64,000 nt of DNA from Sva-07 sp031426215 (GTDB taxonomy: Bacteria > Actinomycetota > Acidimicrobiia > Acidimicrobiales > Ilumatobacteraceae). Every line of letters begins with the position of its first letter. Within the stretch, counting starts at the first letter, position 1. Shown here piece after piece: positions 41,451 to 50,359 of the stretch. The position numbers and the translations under genes are program-made. The stretch lies in contig JANPKU010000048.1 of NCBI GenBank assembly GCA_031426215.1, positions 40,704 through 104,703 on the forward strand, in the 5' to 3' direction. The notes under the pieces were generated by a model, which saw only the letters and a list, made by a program, of their open reading frames with translations, searched no databases and had not been told where the DNA came from.

Positions 41451-42611
41451 TCAGGTGGTGGCCATCTCGCGTTCGTAGCGCTGCGTGGCCTCATCGACGG
41501 CGGCCAACTGCTTCTCGGCGAGTTCGGGCCGGGCCTGCTGTGCCCGGCTCGCTGCGCCGATCAGGCTGCCGACGCTGCCTTGGAAGTGCGGCATCACGTG
41601 GCGGGCGAGCAGCTCGTAGCTCTTCTTGGTCGCCTGGTTGTTGGCCCAGTTGTGGCTCAAGGTCAGATACGCACCGAAGCCACCGTTGGACTGTTCCAGC
41701 AGTTCCTCGATCTGCGCGATTGCCTGGTCGGGTGTACCGATCACACCGAGGCCGCCGTTCACGAAGGCGACCATCTCGTCGATGTCGCCGCCCTCGACCG
41801 CCATCTGCGGGAACGCCGCGACGTTCTGGAAGTACCGGAACCACTGCGTGATGCCGTATTCGACGTCATGGCGGGCTTGTTCCTCGGTCTCGGCCAGGTG
41901 CATCAACCCGACGAGGCGCCACTTGTCACGATCGGCCACCTGTCCGTGCTGGGCGGCGACATCTTCCTGGATGGTCCAGTGGTGCGCCAGGACGTCCATG
42001 CCGATCGCGACGGTTGCACCGAGCGACAGCACACCGGCGCCGTATTGGCCCGCAAGCTTCGCTCCCGACGGCGACGCAACTGCGGCAACGGCGATGTCGA
42101 ACAGCGGATCGGAGTACGGGCGTAAGTGCAGCTGGGCATCCTTGAGAGTCAAGCGATCGGACGAGTAGTTGACCGGCTCCTCGGTGGTGAGGAGCTGCAT
42201 CACGATCGCCATGTACTCCTCGAGCAGCGGGCGCATCTCGCTGGGTTCCAGACCGAGCATCGCGGCATCGGTCGGCAGTGCGCCGGGTCCGACCCCGAGC
42301 ATGATCCGACCGCGTGTCAGGTGATCGAGAAGCACGATTCGCTCCGCCGTCCAGAGTGGGTTGTGGTACGGCAACGACACCACCCCGGTGCCGAGCTTGA
42401 TGCGCTTCGTCCGAGCGGCTGCAGCGGCGATGAAGATCTCTGGTGAGGCAATGATCTCACTCCCGGCGGAGTGGTGCTCACCGATCCACGCCTCGTCGAA
42501 ACCAAGTGTGTCCATGTGCTGCAACAGGTCGAGATCTGCCTCGAGCGACAGCGTCGGGTTGTGCTCGGGTGGATGGAACGGTGCCATGAACGTGCCGAAT
42601 CGCAAACGCAT
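41451..42611 (-). CDS. Luciferase-like (LLM class) flavin-dependent oxidoreductase
   Basis: The 386-residue TIM-barrel enzyme belongs to the bacterial luciferase-like class that uses FMN or F420. It begins LRFGTFMAPFHPPEHNP, and has FDEAWIGEHHSAGSEIIASPEI, LGTGVVSLPYHNPLWTAERI, GVGPGALPTDAAMLGL and VIGTPDQAIAQIEELL. The EHH segment at the active-site edge is typical. ATG 42611 follows GGAG. It is divergent from the fasciclin/ABC operon; the 191-base gap between them should hold both promoters. The substrate is unknown. Confidence 0.9.
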   Translation of the reverse strand: MRLRFGTFMAPFHPPEHNPTLSLEADLDLLQHMDTLGFDEAWIGEHHSAGSEIIASPEIFIAAAAARTKRIKLGTGVVSLPYHNPLWTAERIVLLDHLTRGRIMLGVGPGALPTDAAMLGLEPSEMRPLLEEYMAIVMQLLTTEEPVNYSSDRLTLKDAQLHLRPYSDPLFDIAVAAVASPSGAKLAGQYGAGVLSLGATVAIGMDVLAHHWTIQEDVAAQHGQVADRDKWRLVGLMHLAETEEQARHDVEYGITQWFRYFQNVAAFPQMAVEGGDIDEMVAFVNGGLGVIGTPDQAIAQIEELLEQSNGGFGAYLTLSHNWANNQATKKSYELLARHVMPHFQGSVGSLIGAASRAQQARPELAEKQLAAVDEATQRYEREMATT

Positions 42612-42802
42612 GTTGAAACTCCCTACTCGTCGTGTCGCCGATGGTTCCCCGCCCCGCAAGATCCTATGTGCGCTTGTGAAGCGCCGGCGAGCCGAGCGGT
42701 CGCCGAACGCGTACCGACGCAACCGAGCGGGCGGTTTCGCGGCCCACTCCGGAGGGGTACAGAAATGCGCAAATGACAAGACAGCGCCGAGGAGGAAGCA
42801 TC

Positions 42803-43402
42803 ATGCAGACCGGAATCAACACGTGGCCCTCGAAGATCTGCGGCACATTCGCTGCGGGCGCGTTGATCGCCATGCTCGCGGCCTGCGGGTCCGACGATGC
42901 TGCGATCGACGTCGGCGACGGCACCGTTGCGGTCGATGTGACCGAACTCGAGGGCGCCGTCGACTCGGTGGTCGACGATGTGGTGGACGAGGCCGATGCA
43001 AACGCCGCCGATCTCGCTCAGACGCTGCGCGACAACGGCTTGGACAGCGCTGCCGGCATCGTCGAGCAGATCGATTTCGCCGAACTGGTCGGTGACGGCG
43101 AGTTCACCTTCCTCGCGCCCAACGACGAGGCCTTCACGACACTGTCGGCCGACGACATGGCAGATCTGCTGAGCGACCCGAACCAGATCCTCGAGACACT
43201 GCGCAACCACTCGCTCGACGGCACCCGGACAGCGGCCGATCTGATGACCGCGACCTCGGTCGACACCCGTTCAGGTGAAAGCTTGGTGGTGACCGTCGAC
43301 GACGACACGGTAATGATCGGCGACGTCGCCGTCGTCACCACCGACATCGAAGTGGGCGGCGGTCTCATCCACGTCGTCGACGGATTCCTGCTGCCATCGT
43401 GA
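42803..43402 (+). CDS. Fasciclin (FAS1) domain lipoprotein, first gene of ABC exporter operon
   Basis: The 199-residue protein has a signal peptide ending in lipobox IAMLAAC (Cys near residue 29) and one FAS1 domain (about 70-199) with FTFLAPNDEAFTTLS, RNHSLDG and LIHVVDGFLLPS. ATG 42803 has a strong AGGAGG ribosome site at 42789-42795, better than the earlier in-frame ATG. Its stop overlaps the GTG of the ABC ATPase gene by four bases, so this surface lipoprotein is translationally coupled to an exporter. It may be a substrate or an extracytoplasmic partner of that exporter. Confidence 0.92.
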   Translation: MQTGINTWPSKICGTFAAGALIAMLAACGSDDAAIDVGDGTVAVDVTELEGAVDSVVDDVVDEADANAADLAQTLRDNGLDSAAGIVEQIDFAELVGDGEFTFLAPNDEAFTTLSADDMADLLSDPNQILETLRNHSLDGTRTAADLMTATSVDTRSGESLVVTVDDDTVMIGDVAVVTTDIEVGGGLIHVVDGFLLPS

Positions 43403-44373
43403 GCACCATCCATGCTGACGCACCGGAGGAATTTCGGCCCCTGGCCATCCACTACGACGGCGCCGGCAAGCAGTTCGACGACCGCTGGATCGTCAAAGGC
43501 CTCGATGTGCAGGTCGAGGCCGGCACGATCCTCGGCATGGTCGGGCCGTCGGGCTGCGGCAAGACGACCGCGGTTCGACTGGCGACCGGTGTCTATCGCC
43601 CGGACGAGGGCCGCGTCACCGTCCTCGGCGAAGAGCCCGCAGAACGCCCCACCGCGATGCGCACCGCCATCGGCTACCTGCCGCAGTCACCGGTGCTCTT
43701 CGACGACCTGTCATTGCGCGAGAACCTCAACTTCCACGCATCCTTGAACGGTGTCCGATGGCGTCGGCGACGCCGGGTGCGCGACGTCCTCGAGCTGGTC
43801 AGCTTGACGGGTGAGGAACGCAAGCTCGTCCGCGATTCGTCAGGCGGTATGAAGCGACGTCTCGCGCTTGCCGCGACGCTGGTCCACGACCCGCCGGTGC
43901 TCATCCTCGACGAGCCGACCGCAGGGATCGACCCGTTGCTCCGGCGTCAGATCTGGGACCACTTCCGCTACCTGCGCGACCTCGGCCGAACCGTCATCGT
44001 CACCACCCAGCACGTCAACGAGGCGGCCCACTGCGACGTCGTCGTCGTGCTCGACGAGGGTCGGGTCGTCGCCGTCGGCACGCCCGATGACCTCCACCGC
44101 CACGCATTCGGAGGTGACGTGATGACCGTGACACTGTCGACGATCGTCGACCAACGCATCATCGACACGCTCACCCAGACGCCGGGGGTCACCGACGTCC
44201 ATGTCGTCGACGCCTCGCAGCTACGACTCGTCGTCGACCATGCGTCCGAGGTGCTCCCGGAGATCCTCACCCGTCTGGATGCCCTCGGTGTGGGCGTGGA
44301 GGACTCCGGCGAGGTGCCCGTCGACTGGGACGAGACGTTCATCGCGCTCGTCGGTGAACGGGAGCCGTCATGA
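43399..44373 (+). CDS. ABC transporter ATP-binding protein
   Basis: The 324-residue ATPase has Walker A GPSGCGKTT (about residues 50-58), a Q-loop in GYLPQSPVLF, the signature DSSGGMKRRLALA, Walker B VLILDEPTAGID and the switch His in TTQHVNEA. The C-terminal 90 residues (from about 235) form an extra domain of the kind seen in DrrA/ABC-2 exporters. It is coupled by four-base overlaps to the fasciclin gene before it and the permease after it. Confidence 0.95.
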   Translation: MSTIHADAPEEFRPLAIHYDGAGKQFDDRWIVKGLDVQVEAGTILGMVGPSGCGKTTAVRLATGVYRPDEGRVTVLGEEPAERPTAMRTAIGYLPQSPVLFDDLSLRENLNFHASLNGVRWRRRRRVRDVLELVSLTGEERKLVRDSSGGMKRRLALAATLVHDPPVLILDEPTAGIDPLLRRQIWDHFRYLRDLGRTVIVTTQHVNEAAHCDVVVVLDEGRVVAVGTPDDLHRHAFGGDVMTVTLSTIVDQRIIDTLTQTPGVTDVHVVDASQLRLVVDHASEVLPEILTRLDALGVGVEDSGEVPVDWDETFIALVGEREPS

Positions 44374-45980
44374 CGACCACCGAGATGTCCGAGATGCCAC
44401 CCAAGCAGGTGGCGCCCGAAGCGAACCCGTTGGAGCATGCGCCGGTCGGTGGGAAACACGCCCCCTACGGCCGCAGCCGCAAAGCCCGCCGATCGGTGCA
44501 GATCGGCGGGTTCCTCCACAAGGAGACCGCAGCGCTGCTGCGTCAGCCTCGCCTGCTGATGGTGCTCGTCGCCGGGCCGTTCGTCATCCTCCTGCTGTTC
44601 GGAATCGGATACGACCAGGAACAATCCGTGTTGCGCACCGCCTTCGTCGGGCCGGAGGACTCGATCTACGAAGAATCGCTCGATCAGCTCACCGGAGAAC
44701 TCGACCAGTACGTGGTGAACGCAGGATATTCCGATGACCTCGTCGCAGCGGAACAACGCCTGCGCAACGGCGAGATCGACGCGATCGTCGTCTTCCCACC
44801 CAGCCCGATCGACAGCGTGCTCAGCGGTGAACAAGCGCGTATCTCGATCCTCCACGACAAGATCGACCCGATCCAACAGGTCGCCGTCGAGGTGTCGTCG
44901 CAGGTCGCGGTGATGGAGCTGAACGCACGAGTCCTCGAGGAGGTCGTCGGCCGGGCCCAGGACAACCTCGTTCCGTTGGCCGAATCGGTCCAACGCGCAG
45001 GCAGCCAGATCGACGCGCTCTCCGGAGCCGTCTCGAGCAGCGATCCGGCAGAGGTTGCCACCGCGCTCGCCGACCTCCAGGTCGCCACTGGTGACATCGA
45101 CACGATGGCCACCGCGTCGCTCGAACTCGCCAACAGTCTCGGTGCGGACGAGACAACGTTGGCGGCACTCGTCGACCTCGACGAACAGGCCGGGACGTTC
45201 GACGCACAGGTTGCGACGTTCAGCGCCGACGCAGCAACGATCGACGACGGCGATGTCGACACACTCGCTGGCTCGCTGAGCCAGGTCGAGACCGTGTCGC
45301 AAGCGGCAACGACGATCGATCCCGGTGTCGTGGTTCGCCCCTTCGACAGCGACACCGCGAGCTTGCAGCGCGACCCGGTAAAGGTCAACGACTTCTTCGC
45401 CCCTGCGGCCGTAGCGCTCTTGTTGCAGCACATGGTGCTCACGTTCGCAGCGATGAGCCTCGTCTCCGATCGTGCGTTGGGCCTGTTCGAGGTGTACCGG
45501 GTCGGACCGGTCAATGCGGGCCGAGTGTTGGCGGGAAAATACCTCGCGTTCCTGCTCGTCGGAAGTGCCGTGGGTGCCGCGCTCTTCGCCGCAATCGTCT
45601 ATCTCCTGAAGGTTCCGATGCGCGGCGAAGTCGTCTGGCTCGCCGTCGGCGGGGCCGGACTGCTTGCTGCCTCGATCGGCTTCGGCATGATGTTGTCGTT
45701 GCTGGCGAAGACTGGCGTGCAGGCCGTTCAGTTCGCCATGCTTGCGCTACTGGCAGGACTGTTCTTCGGGGGCTTCTTCCTCGACCTCGATGCGTTCTCG
45801 TACCCGGTGAAGCTCCTGTCGTGGCTGCTGCCCGTCTCCTACGGAACCCGGCTCTTCCGCGACGTGATGCTCCGCGGCGTCGACCCCAGCTTCTACGACC
45901 TCATCGGTCTGGCTTCGACTACGGTTGCGTTCGGAGCCGCGGCCTTGTTCCTCATGCGGCGTCAGCTGAGGATTCGATGA
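44370..45980 (+). CDS. ABC-2 type permease with large extracytoplasmic helical domain
   Basis: The 536-residue membrane protein has one N-terminal membrane segment (about 66-84, LLMVLVAGPFVILLLFGIGY), a long outside region (about 85-345) and about five or six C-terminal segments (from about 350). The outside region is predicted helical and rich in Asp/Ala/Val with heptad-like runs (ATALADLQVATGDIDTMATA), resembling YhgE/Pip-type or DevC-like exporters. Four-base overlaps couple it to the ATPase and to the next membrane protein. Together they would form an exporter, with substrate unknown. Confidence 0.9.
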   Translation: MTTTEMSEMPPKQVAPEANPLEHAPVGGKHAPYGRSRKARRSVQIGGFLHKETAALLRQPRLLMVLVAGPFVILLLFGIGYDQEQSVLRTAFVGPEDSIYEESLDQLTGELDQYVVNAGYSDDLVAAEQRLRNGEIDAIVVFPPSPIDSVLSGEQARISILHDKIDPIQQVAVEVSSQVAVMELNARVLEEVVGRAQDNLVPLAESVQRAGSQIDALSGAVSSSDPAEVATALADLQVATGDIDTMATASLELANSLGADETTLAALVDLDEQAGTFDAQVATFSADAATIDDGDVDTLAGSLSQVETVSQAATTIDPGVVVRPFDSDTASLQRDPVKVNDFFAPAAVALLLQHMVLTFAAMSLVSDRALGLFEVYRVGPVNAGRVLAGKYLAFLLVGSAVGAALFAAIVYLLKVPMRGEVVWLAVGGAGLLAASIGFGMMLSLLAKTGVQAVQFAMLALLAGLFFGGFFLDLDAFSYPVKLLSWLLPVSYGTRLFRDVMLRGVDPSFYDLIGLASTTVAFGAAALFLMRRQLRIR

Positions 45981-46897
45981 ACTGGCCAGACCCCGAAGTG
46001 GTGACCGATCCCGTGATCCGGCGACGTCTCCGAGACCGGTGGCGCTCGGTCGAGGCCATGCGACGGACAGGACGCATGATGATCGCCGTCGGTCTCGTCG
46101 GAGCGCTGCTCGCGATCGTCGGCACCGTGTCGGGTTGGGTGTTCGTCGGGCAACTGGGATCGGCGACCAACGACAGCCTGGAGGTCACGATCGAAACGCT
46201 CGACGCCGTCGACGACACGATCGATCTCGCTGATGACGTGGTCGGGTCGACGACGCAGGCGGTCGATGCGTTGGCGGGCACGCTCGACGCCGTGTCGAGC
46301 TCGTTCGACACCGGCACGACCGCCATCGTCGACGTCGCCGATCTGGCCGGCACGATCGGACCATCGATCGAGGAGGCCACTCGAGCCGTCCGCTCACTCG
46401 AACGTGTCGGCAGTGACATCGATGGAGTCCTCGGCGCCCTCTCCAACATCCCGTTCGGCCCGGACTACGACCCGTCTGCGGGTCTCGGTGAAACCTTCGC
46501 CGCCGTGGCCGACGCGCTCGACCCCGTCCCAGCGCAGCTCGACACCACGGCGCAGAGCTTGATCGACTTCACCGACTCAGCGGGTGAACTGCAGATCGAA
46601 CTCGATCGGCTCACCTCGTCGGTGAAGACGGTGAGCGCCGACCTCGCCGAGAGCGACGCCCTCGTCAGCCAATATCGAACGAACGTCGACGACGCCCGCA
46701 CGCTCGCCACCTCGACGCAGGCCGATCTGGCCGACAACGTTCGGCTCATGCGAGTACTGATCGTCATCGCCGGACTCACCTTCGCGGTCAGCCAGATCGT
46801 GCCGCTGTGGATGGGTCGCTCGCTGCTCGACGAGGCCGAGGCGGCAACTGCGCCAGCGAACGTTCCTGCGCTGGATCACCTCGACGATCCGGTCTGA
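45977..46897 (+). CDS. Two-TM protein with extracytoplasmic coiled-coil, exporter-associated
   Basis: The 306-residue protein has a membrane segment near residues 34-58 and another near 256-278. Between them is a long helical region with repeated small and acidic residues (TIETLDAVDDTIDLADDVVG, LAGTLDAVSSSF) of the kind found in coiled-coil adaptor proteins. ATG 45977 overlaps the permease stop by four bases (ATGA), so it is the last gene of the fasciclin-ABC operon. It could bridge the exporter to the envelope. No named family is recognised. Confidence 0.8.
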   Translation: MNWPDPEVVTDPVIRRRLRDRWRSVEAMRRTGRMMIAVGLVGALLAIVGTVSGWVFVGQLGSATNDSLEVTIETLDAVDDTIDLADDVVGSTTQAVDALAGTLDAVSSSFDTGTTAIVDVADLAGTIGPSIEEATRAVRSLERVGSDIDGVLGALSNIPFGPDYDPSAGLGETFAAVADALDPVPAQLDTTAQSLIDFTDSAGELQIELDRLTSSVKTVSADLAESDALVSQYRTNVDDARTLATSTQADLADNVRLMRVLIVIAGLTFAVSQIVPLWMGRSLLDEAEAATAPANVPALDHLDDPV

Positions 46898-46997
46898 GGC
46901 GCCGGCCGGCGTTCGCGGCGTTGCCTTCAGCCGGCCATCACTGCTCGCCACCGGGCGCGGGCTTGCGCAGGTGGCGGGCCGTGCGTACATTTCGCCG

Positions 46998-48629
46998 ATG
47001 AATCGGCTGCCGACGTCGGAGGAACTGCTCGCTTCCGCGATCAGTGGGCTCCGTCACGCCGAGCTCACCGGAGTCATGATCGGTGAGGAGCACCTGGTGT
47101 TCGGGGCCAACGACCGCGCCCGATCATTGCTTCGCCTCGATGAAATTCCCGCTCAGGGGATCAGTTGGGTGGCAATGACCCCACCGGAGTATCAGGGCGG
47201 CGACGATCGTGCGATCGTCGACGCGATCAAGTACGGCGTGAGTCGCTGGTTTCGCAAGGAATTCGTCGTCGGCGACGGCGAACGAATCGGTCTGGACTTG
47301 GTGGTGATCGCCACCAGCACCGACCCATTTCGATGGATTGCCTTCCTGCGCGAGGCCGGCTCGTCGCCGCTTCCTGTGCGCCAGTCATCCAGTCAGCTCC
47401 GGCGGGTGCACCCCTCCCGCTCCGATGACGCCATGTTCCGGTTCGCTCGTCGGCTTGCTGGCGCCGCGACACTGCGCGATGTCGTCACCGCTGTCGATCG
47501 ACTTGCGGCGCACTCATTGGGCTGCGCCTATGTCAACTTCGCACTGGCCACCGAGCACGACACGCTGCGGATCCATCACGTACCCAGCGCTGATCCGCTC
47601 ATCGCCGAGCGATTCCACGAGATCCCGCTCGACACCTCCACGTTGCTCGGCGAGTCGCTGCTGCACGACATGTGCGCAGTGTTGACGATCGACGAGCTCG
47701 AGCAGCGGTACCCGACGCTCGGAACCGACGGTCGGTCCATGGGCTTGACGCACCTCGGCGCGGCGGCGATGCACACCGAGGACGGCCGGGTGGTGGGCGT
47801 CGTCGGGTTGGGTTGGCGTGACGAGCAACTCGTCGCAGACCTCGACCGTTTTCAATCAGTTGCAGATCTGATCGGCAACGCAATCGACCGTGCATCCGAC
47901 AGCGAACTGGCGCGTTCGATGGCAGCGTCGTTCCAGGAGCTGCTGCTTCCGGCGAAACTCGCTCCCATCGTCGGAGGTGAACTGCAGGTGAGATACAGAG
48001 CAGTCGACCGGGCAGTCGGTGGCGATTTCTACGACGTGATCACATGCGCCGACTCCAGCACGTGGCTGGTCATCGGTGACGTCTTCGGTCACGGTCTGAT
48101 GGCGTCGCGGACGATGGCGAAGGTCCGGTTCTTCCTGCGAGCCTCCGTGCGACACCGATCCGACCCATCAGTGGTACTCGAGGTGGTACACGATCTGCTG
48201 AAAGCCGAAGACTTGCACGAGCTGGCGACATGCCTCGTGGCTCGATGGGATCCCGTGGCCCGTGAACTGACCGCTGCCACCGCCGGTCACCTTCCGCCCA
48301 TCGTCCATTCAGACACCGCGATGATCGTGCCGATCCCCGCCAATCCACCCCTCGGAGTAGCCGACGCCCGTTTCGACGCAGGCAACGTCGTGATCAAGAT
48401 CGATCAGCCCACTCTGGTCCTGTTCTACACCGACGGCCTCATCGAACGCCGCGACGAGGCCATCGATGTGTCGATCAAGACGCTCGCATCACGACTGGAA
48501 CGTCACGCCGACCGAACGCTGAGCGAGATCGCGGACACCCTCATCGCTCAGGCCGATTCGAACGTCGACGACGACACCGCCCTTCTCCTGCTGTCCCTCG
48601 TTCCGAACTGCAACGACGTGCCACAATGA
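46998..48629 (+). CDS. PAS/GAF-SpoIIE protein phosphatase (PP2C type)
   Basis: The 543-residue protein has a PAS-like region (about residues 10-125), a GAF-like domain (about 150-305) and a SpoIIE/RsbU-type phosphatase domain (about 330-538). Phosphatase motifs are seen in YRAVDRAVGGDFYDVI, WLVIGDVFGHGLMASRTMA, TAATAGHLPP, LFYTDGLIERRDE and DDDTALLLLS. It would dephosphorylate an anti-sigma-factor antagonist; the coupled downstream STAS protein is the obvious substrate. No RsbW-like kinase lies nearby. TACATT (46986-46991) ends six bases before the ATG, suggesting a leaderless mRNA. Confidence 0.92.
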   Translation: MNRLPTSEELLASAISGLRHAELTGVMIGEEHLVFGANDRARSLLRLDEIPAQGISWVAMTPPEYQGGDDRAIVDAIKYGVSRWFRKEFVVGDGERIGLDLVVIATSTDPFRWIAFLREAGSSPLPVRQSSSQLRRVHPSRSDDAMFRFARRLAGAATLRDVVTAVDRLAAHSLGCAYVNFALATEHDTLRIHHVPSADPLIAERFHEIPLDTSTLLGESLLHDMCAVLTIDELEQRYPTLGTDGRSMGLTHLGAAAMHTEDGRVVGVVGLGWRDEQLVADLDRFQSVADLIGNAIDRASDSELARSMAASFQELLLPAKLAPIVGGELQVRYRAVDRAVGGDFYDVITCADSSTWLVIGDVFGHGLMASRTMAKVRFFLRASVRHRSDPSVVLEVVHDLLKAEDLHELATCLVARWDPVARELTAATAGHLPPIVHSDTAMIVPIPANPPLGVADARFDAGNVVIKIDQPTLVLFYTDGLIERRDEAIDVSIKTLASRLERHADRTLSEIADTLIAQADSNVDDDTALLLLSLVPNCNDVPQ

Positions 48630-48952
48630 GCGACGTGTCCGAGCCGGTCAACCGATTTCAGGTGCTCGCCACCGATGACGGTTGGGAGTTGGCGGGCGAT
48701 ATCGATGCGAGCACGGCACCTGAGCTCGCCGAAGCTTTCAGCGGAGCACTTCCGGCGTCGGGCGTCGTCGTCGTCGACATCGCAGATGTGACGTTCATCG
48801 ATTCGAGTGGTCTGCGAGTCTTCGTCGATCTGAACGCTCGTATGGGCTCGGAGATGGTGACGTTGCGCTCCGCACCGCGAAACGTCCGCCGGCTCCTCGA
48901 GCTCACCGGACTGTCGTCATCGTTCCGATTCGTCGAGACCGCCGACGACTGA
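48626..48952 (+). CDS. STAS-domain anti-sigma factor antagonist
   Basis: The 108-residue protein is a single STAS domain with LAGDIDASTAPELAEAF and the phospho-acceptor motif FIDSSGLRVFVD (Ser near residue 57). Its ATG overlaps the SpoIIE phosphatase stop by four bases. The pair would control a partner-switching module, with the kinase and sigma factor encoded elsewhere. Confidence 0.93.
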   Translation: MSDVSEPVNRFQVLATDDGWELAGDIDASTAPELAEAFSGALPASGVVVVDIADVTFIDSSGLRVFVDLNARMGSEMVTLRSAPRNVRRLLELTGLSSSFRFVETADD

Positions 48953-49001
48953 GCTCCGGTCGGGCGCCGCATCGTTGACGCGACAATTTGCGGTGTCGTG
49001 A

Positions 49002-49028
49002 TTGACTCGCACAACATCGGGTACTAGT
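49002..49028 (+). promoter_or_regulatory. Candidate promoter for hemerythrin gene
   Basis: TTGACT (49002-49007) is followed by TACTAGT (49022-49028) just before the ATG at 49034. The spacing to TACTAG is 14 bases, shorter than usual; with TAGTGA (49025-49030) as -10 it is 17. Either way the start would lie at or very near the ATG. Confidence 0.4.
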
Positions 49029-49033
49029 GAGAA

Positions 49034-49954
49034 ATGGATGCCATCACACTGCTCAAGAATGACCACAAGACCGTCGAGGCGTTGTTCAAACGCTTCGAGA
49101 AGGCGGGCGACAAGGCCCACGTGGAGAAGCGACAGATCGTCGACCGGATCATCGAGGAACTGTCGGTGCACGCCGCGATCGAGGAGCAGGTGTTCTACCC
49201 CGTCGCACGCGCCACCGTTGCCGGCACGGAGGACATCGCGCTCGAAAGCCTCGAGGAGCACCATGTCGTGAAGTGGCTGCTATCCGAACTCTCCGAACTC
49301 GATCCGGCCCATGAGCGCTTCGACGCAAAGGTGACCGTGCTGATCGAAAATGTCCGTCACCATGTCGAGGAGGAGGAGACCGAATTCTTCCCGAAGATGC
49401 GAAAGTCGCTCAGCCGGAGTCAACTCGCCGACGTCGGTGACACCATGGTCGAAGCGAAGAAGGGTGCGCCGACTCGTCCGCACCCTCGCCTCCCCGACGC
49501 AGGTCCCGCCGGCGCCGTCGCCGGTGCCATTGCCGGCGTGGTCGATCGCGTGAGCGACAACATCAGCGGCTTCGCCCAAGGGGGCGTCACCGCATTGCAG
49601 GATCTGATCTCCCGGATCACCGGCAGCGACGCACCCAAGGTGTCTCCCACCGGAACGAAGACCGCCCGCCAGAAGGCGTCCAAGACACGCCGCGCTGCAA
49701 CTGCAGCAACTGACGGCGTGCAAGACACTGCGCGCAGCGTCAAGTCAGGGGCGACCAAGACGGCGAAGGCTGCGAAGTCCGGGGCGAAGGGCACCGCAAC
49801 GTCCGCCAAGAAGGCGGTCGGATCCACTGCGACCACCGCCAAGCGGGCAACGACCACCACGGCGCGAACCGCCAAGGCGTCTACGAAGAACACCGCCAAG
49901 ACGGCCAAGCGGAGTGCGTCCAAGACAGTCGCTGCCGCCACTTCCTCGAAGTAG
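49034..49954 (+). CDS. Hemerythrin domain protein with histone H1-like C-terminal tail
   Basis: The 306-residue protein has a hemerythrin HHE domain (about residues 1-150) with di-iron ligands in LLKNDHKTV, VHAAIEEQVFYP, LEEHHVVKWLL and VRHHVEEEETEFFP. A Gly/Ala linker follows (about 155-200), and then about 100 residues made almost only of Lys, Ala, Thr and Ser (for example KSGATKTAKAAKSGAKGT). The tail resembles eukaryotic H1 and bacterial H1-like DNA-binding tails. The fusion suggests an oxygen- or iron-sensing or protective protein held on DNA. It is an unusual architecture and the function is inferred only. Confidence 0.9.
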   Translation: MDAITLLKNDHKTVEALFKRFEKAGDKAHVEKRQIVDRIIEELSVHAAIEEQVFYPVARATVAGTEDIALESLEEHHVVKWLLSELSELDPAHERFDAKVTVLIENVRHHVEEEETEFFPKMRKSLSRSQLADVGDTMVEAKKGAPTRPHPRLPDAGPAGAVAGAIAGVVDRVSDNISGFAQGGVTALQDLISRITGSDAPKVSPTGTKTARQKASKTRRAATAATDGVQDTARSVKSGATKTAKAAKSGAKGTATSAKKAVGSTATTAKRATTTTARTAKASTKNTAKTAKRSASKTVAAATSSK

Positions 49955-49998
49955 GGCGCCGGAAACTCTCAGGTCCGAGGCTGCAGGAGGAAACATCA

Positions 49999-50229
49999 AT
50001 GGCAGCGCTGGGCATCGTTCTCATCGTCGGTGGCGCCATCATCGCGTGGAGCGTGGACGCTTTCGCAAGCGGCTTCGAACTCCAAGCGGTCGGCTACGTC
50101 ATGATGGTTGCAGGAGCAATCGCATCGGCGTTCGCCGCGGTCAGTGGGGTCGGTTCGTTCGCGCAGACCGCAAGCGAACCAACCGACTCGACCGAGCGGC
50201 AGCGCTCGGTCGAGCAATCCCGGACCTGA
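49999..50229 (+). CDS. Small two-TM membrane protein
   Basis: The 76-residue protein has two hydrophobic segments (about residues 4-24 and 29-50) and a polar Thr/Ser/Glu tail. It looks like a small actinobacterial membrane family of the DUF6458 kind, an assignment from memory. A strong AGGAGG ribosome site (49985-49990) sits eight bases before the ATG. It lies 44 bases after the hemerythrin gene and is probably co-transcribed. Confidence 0.75.
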   Translation: MAALGIVLIVGGAIIAWSVDAFASGFELQAVGYVMMVAGAIASAFAAVSGVGSFAQTASEPTDSTERQRSVEQSRT

Positions 50230-50359
50230 TCGCGAAGCACCTGACTGTCGAGCCGAACGCGTTTGTCTGACCGACTCGGCGGGTACTTGCTACGAATGGA
50301 CATTCGTCATCACCAGCAGTGCGCCCGTCCGGTCGCGCTCGGCTGAGGGGTCCAGAGCC

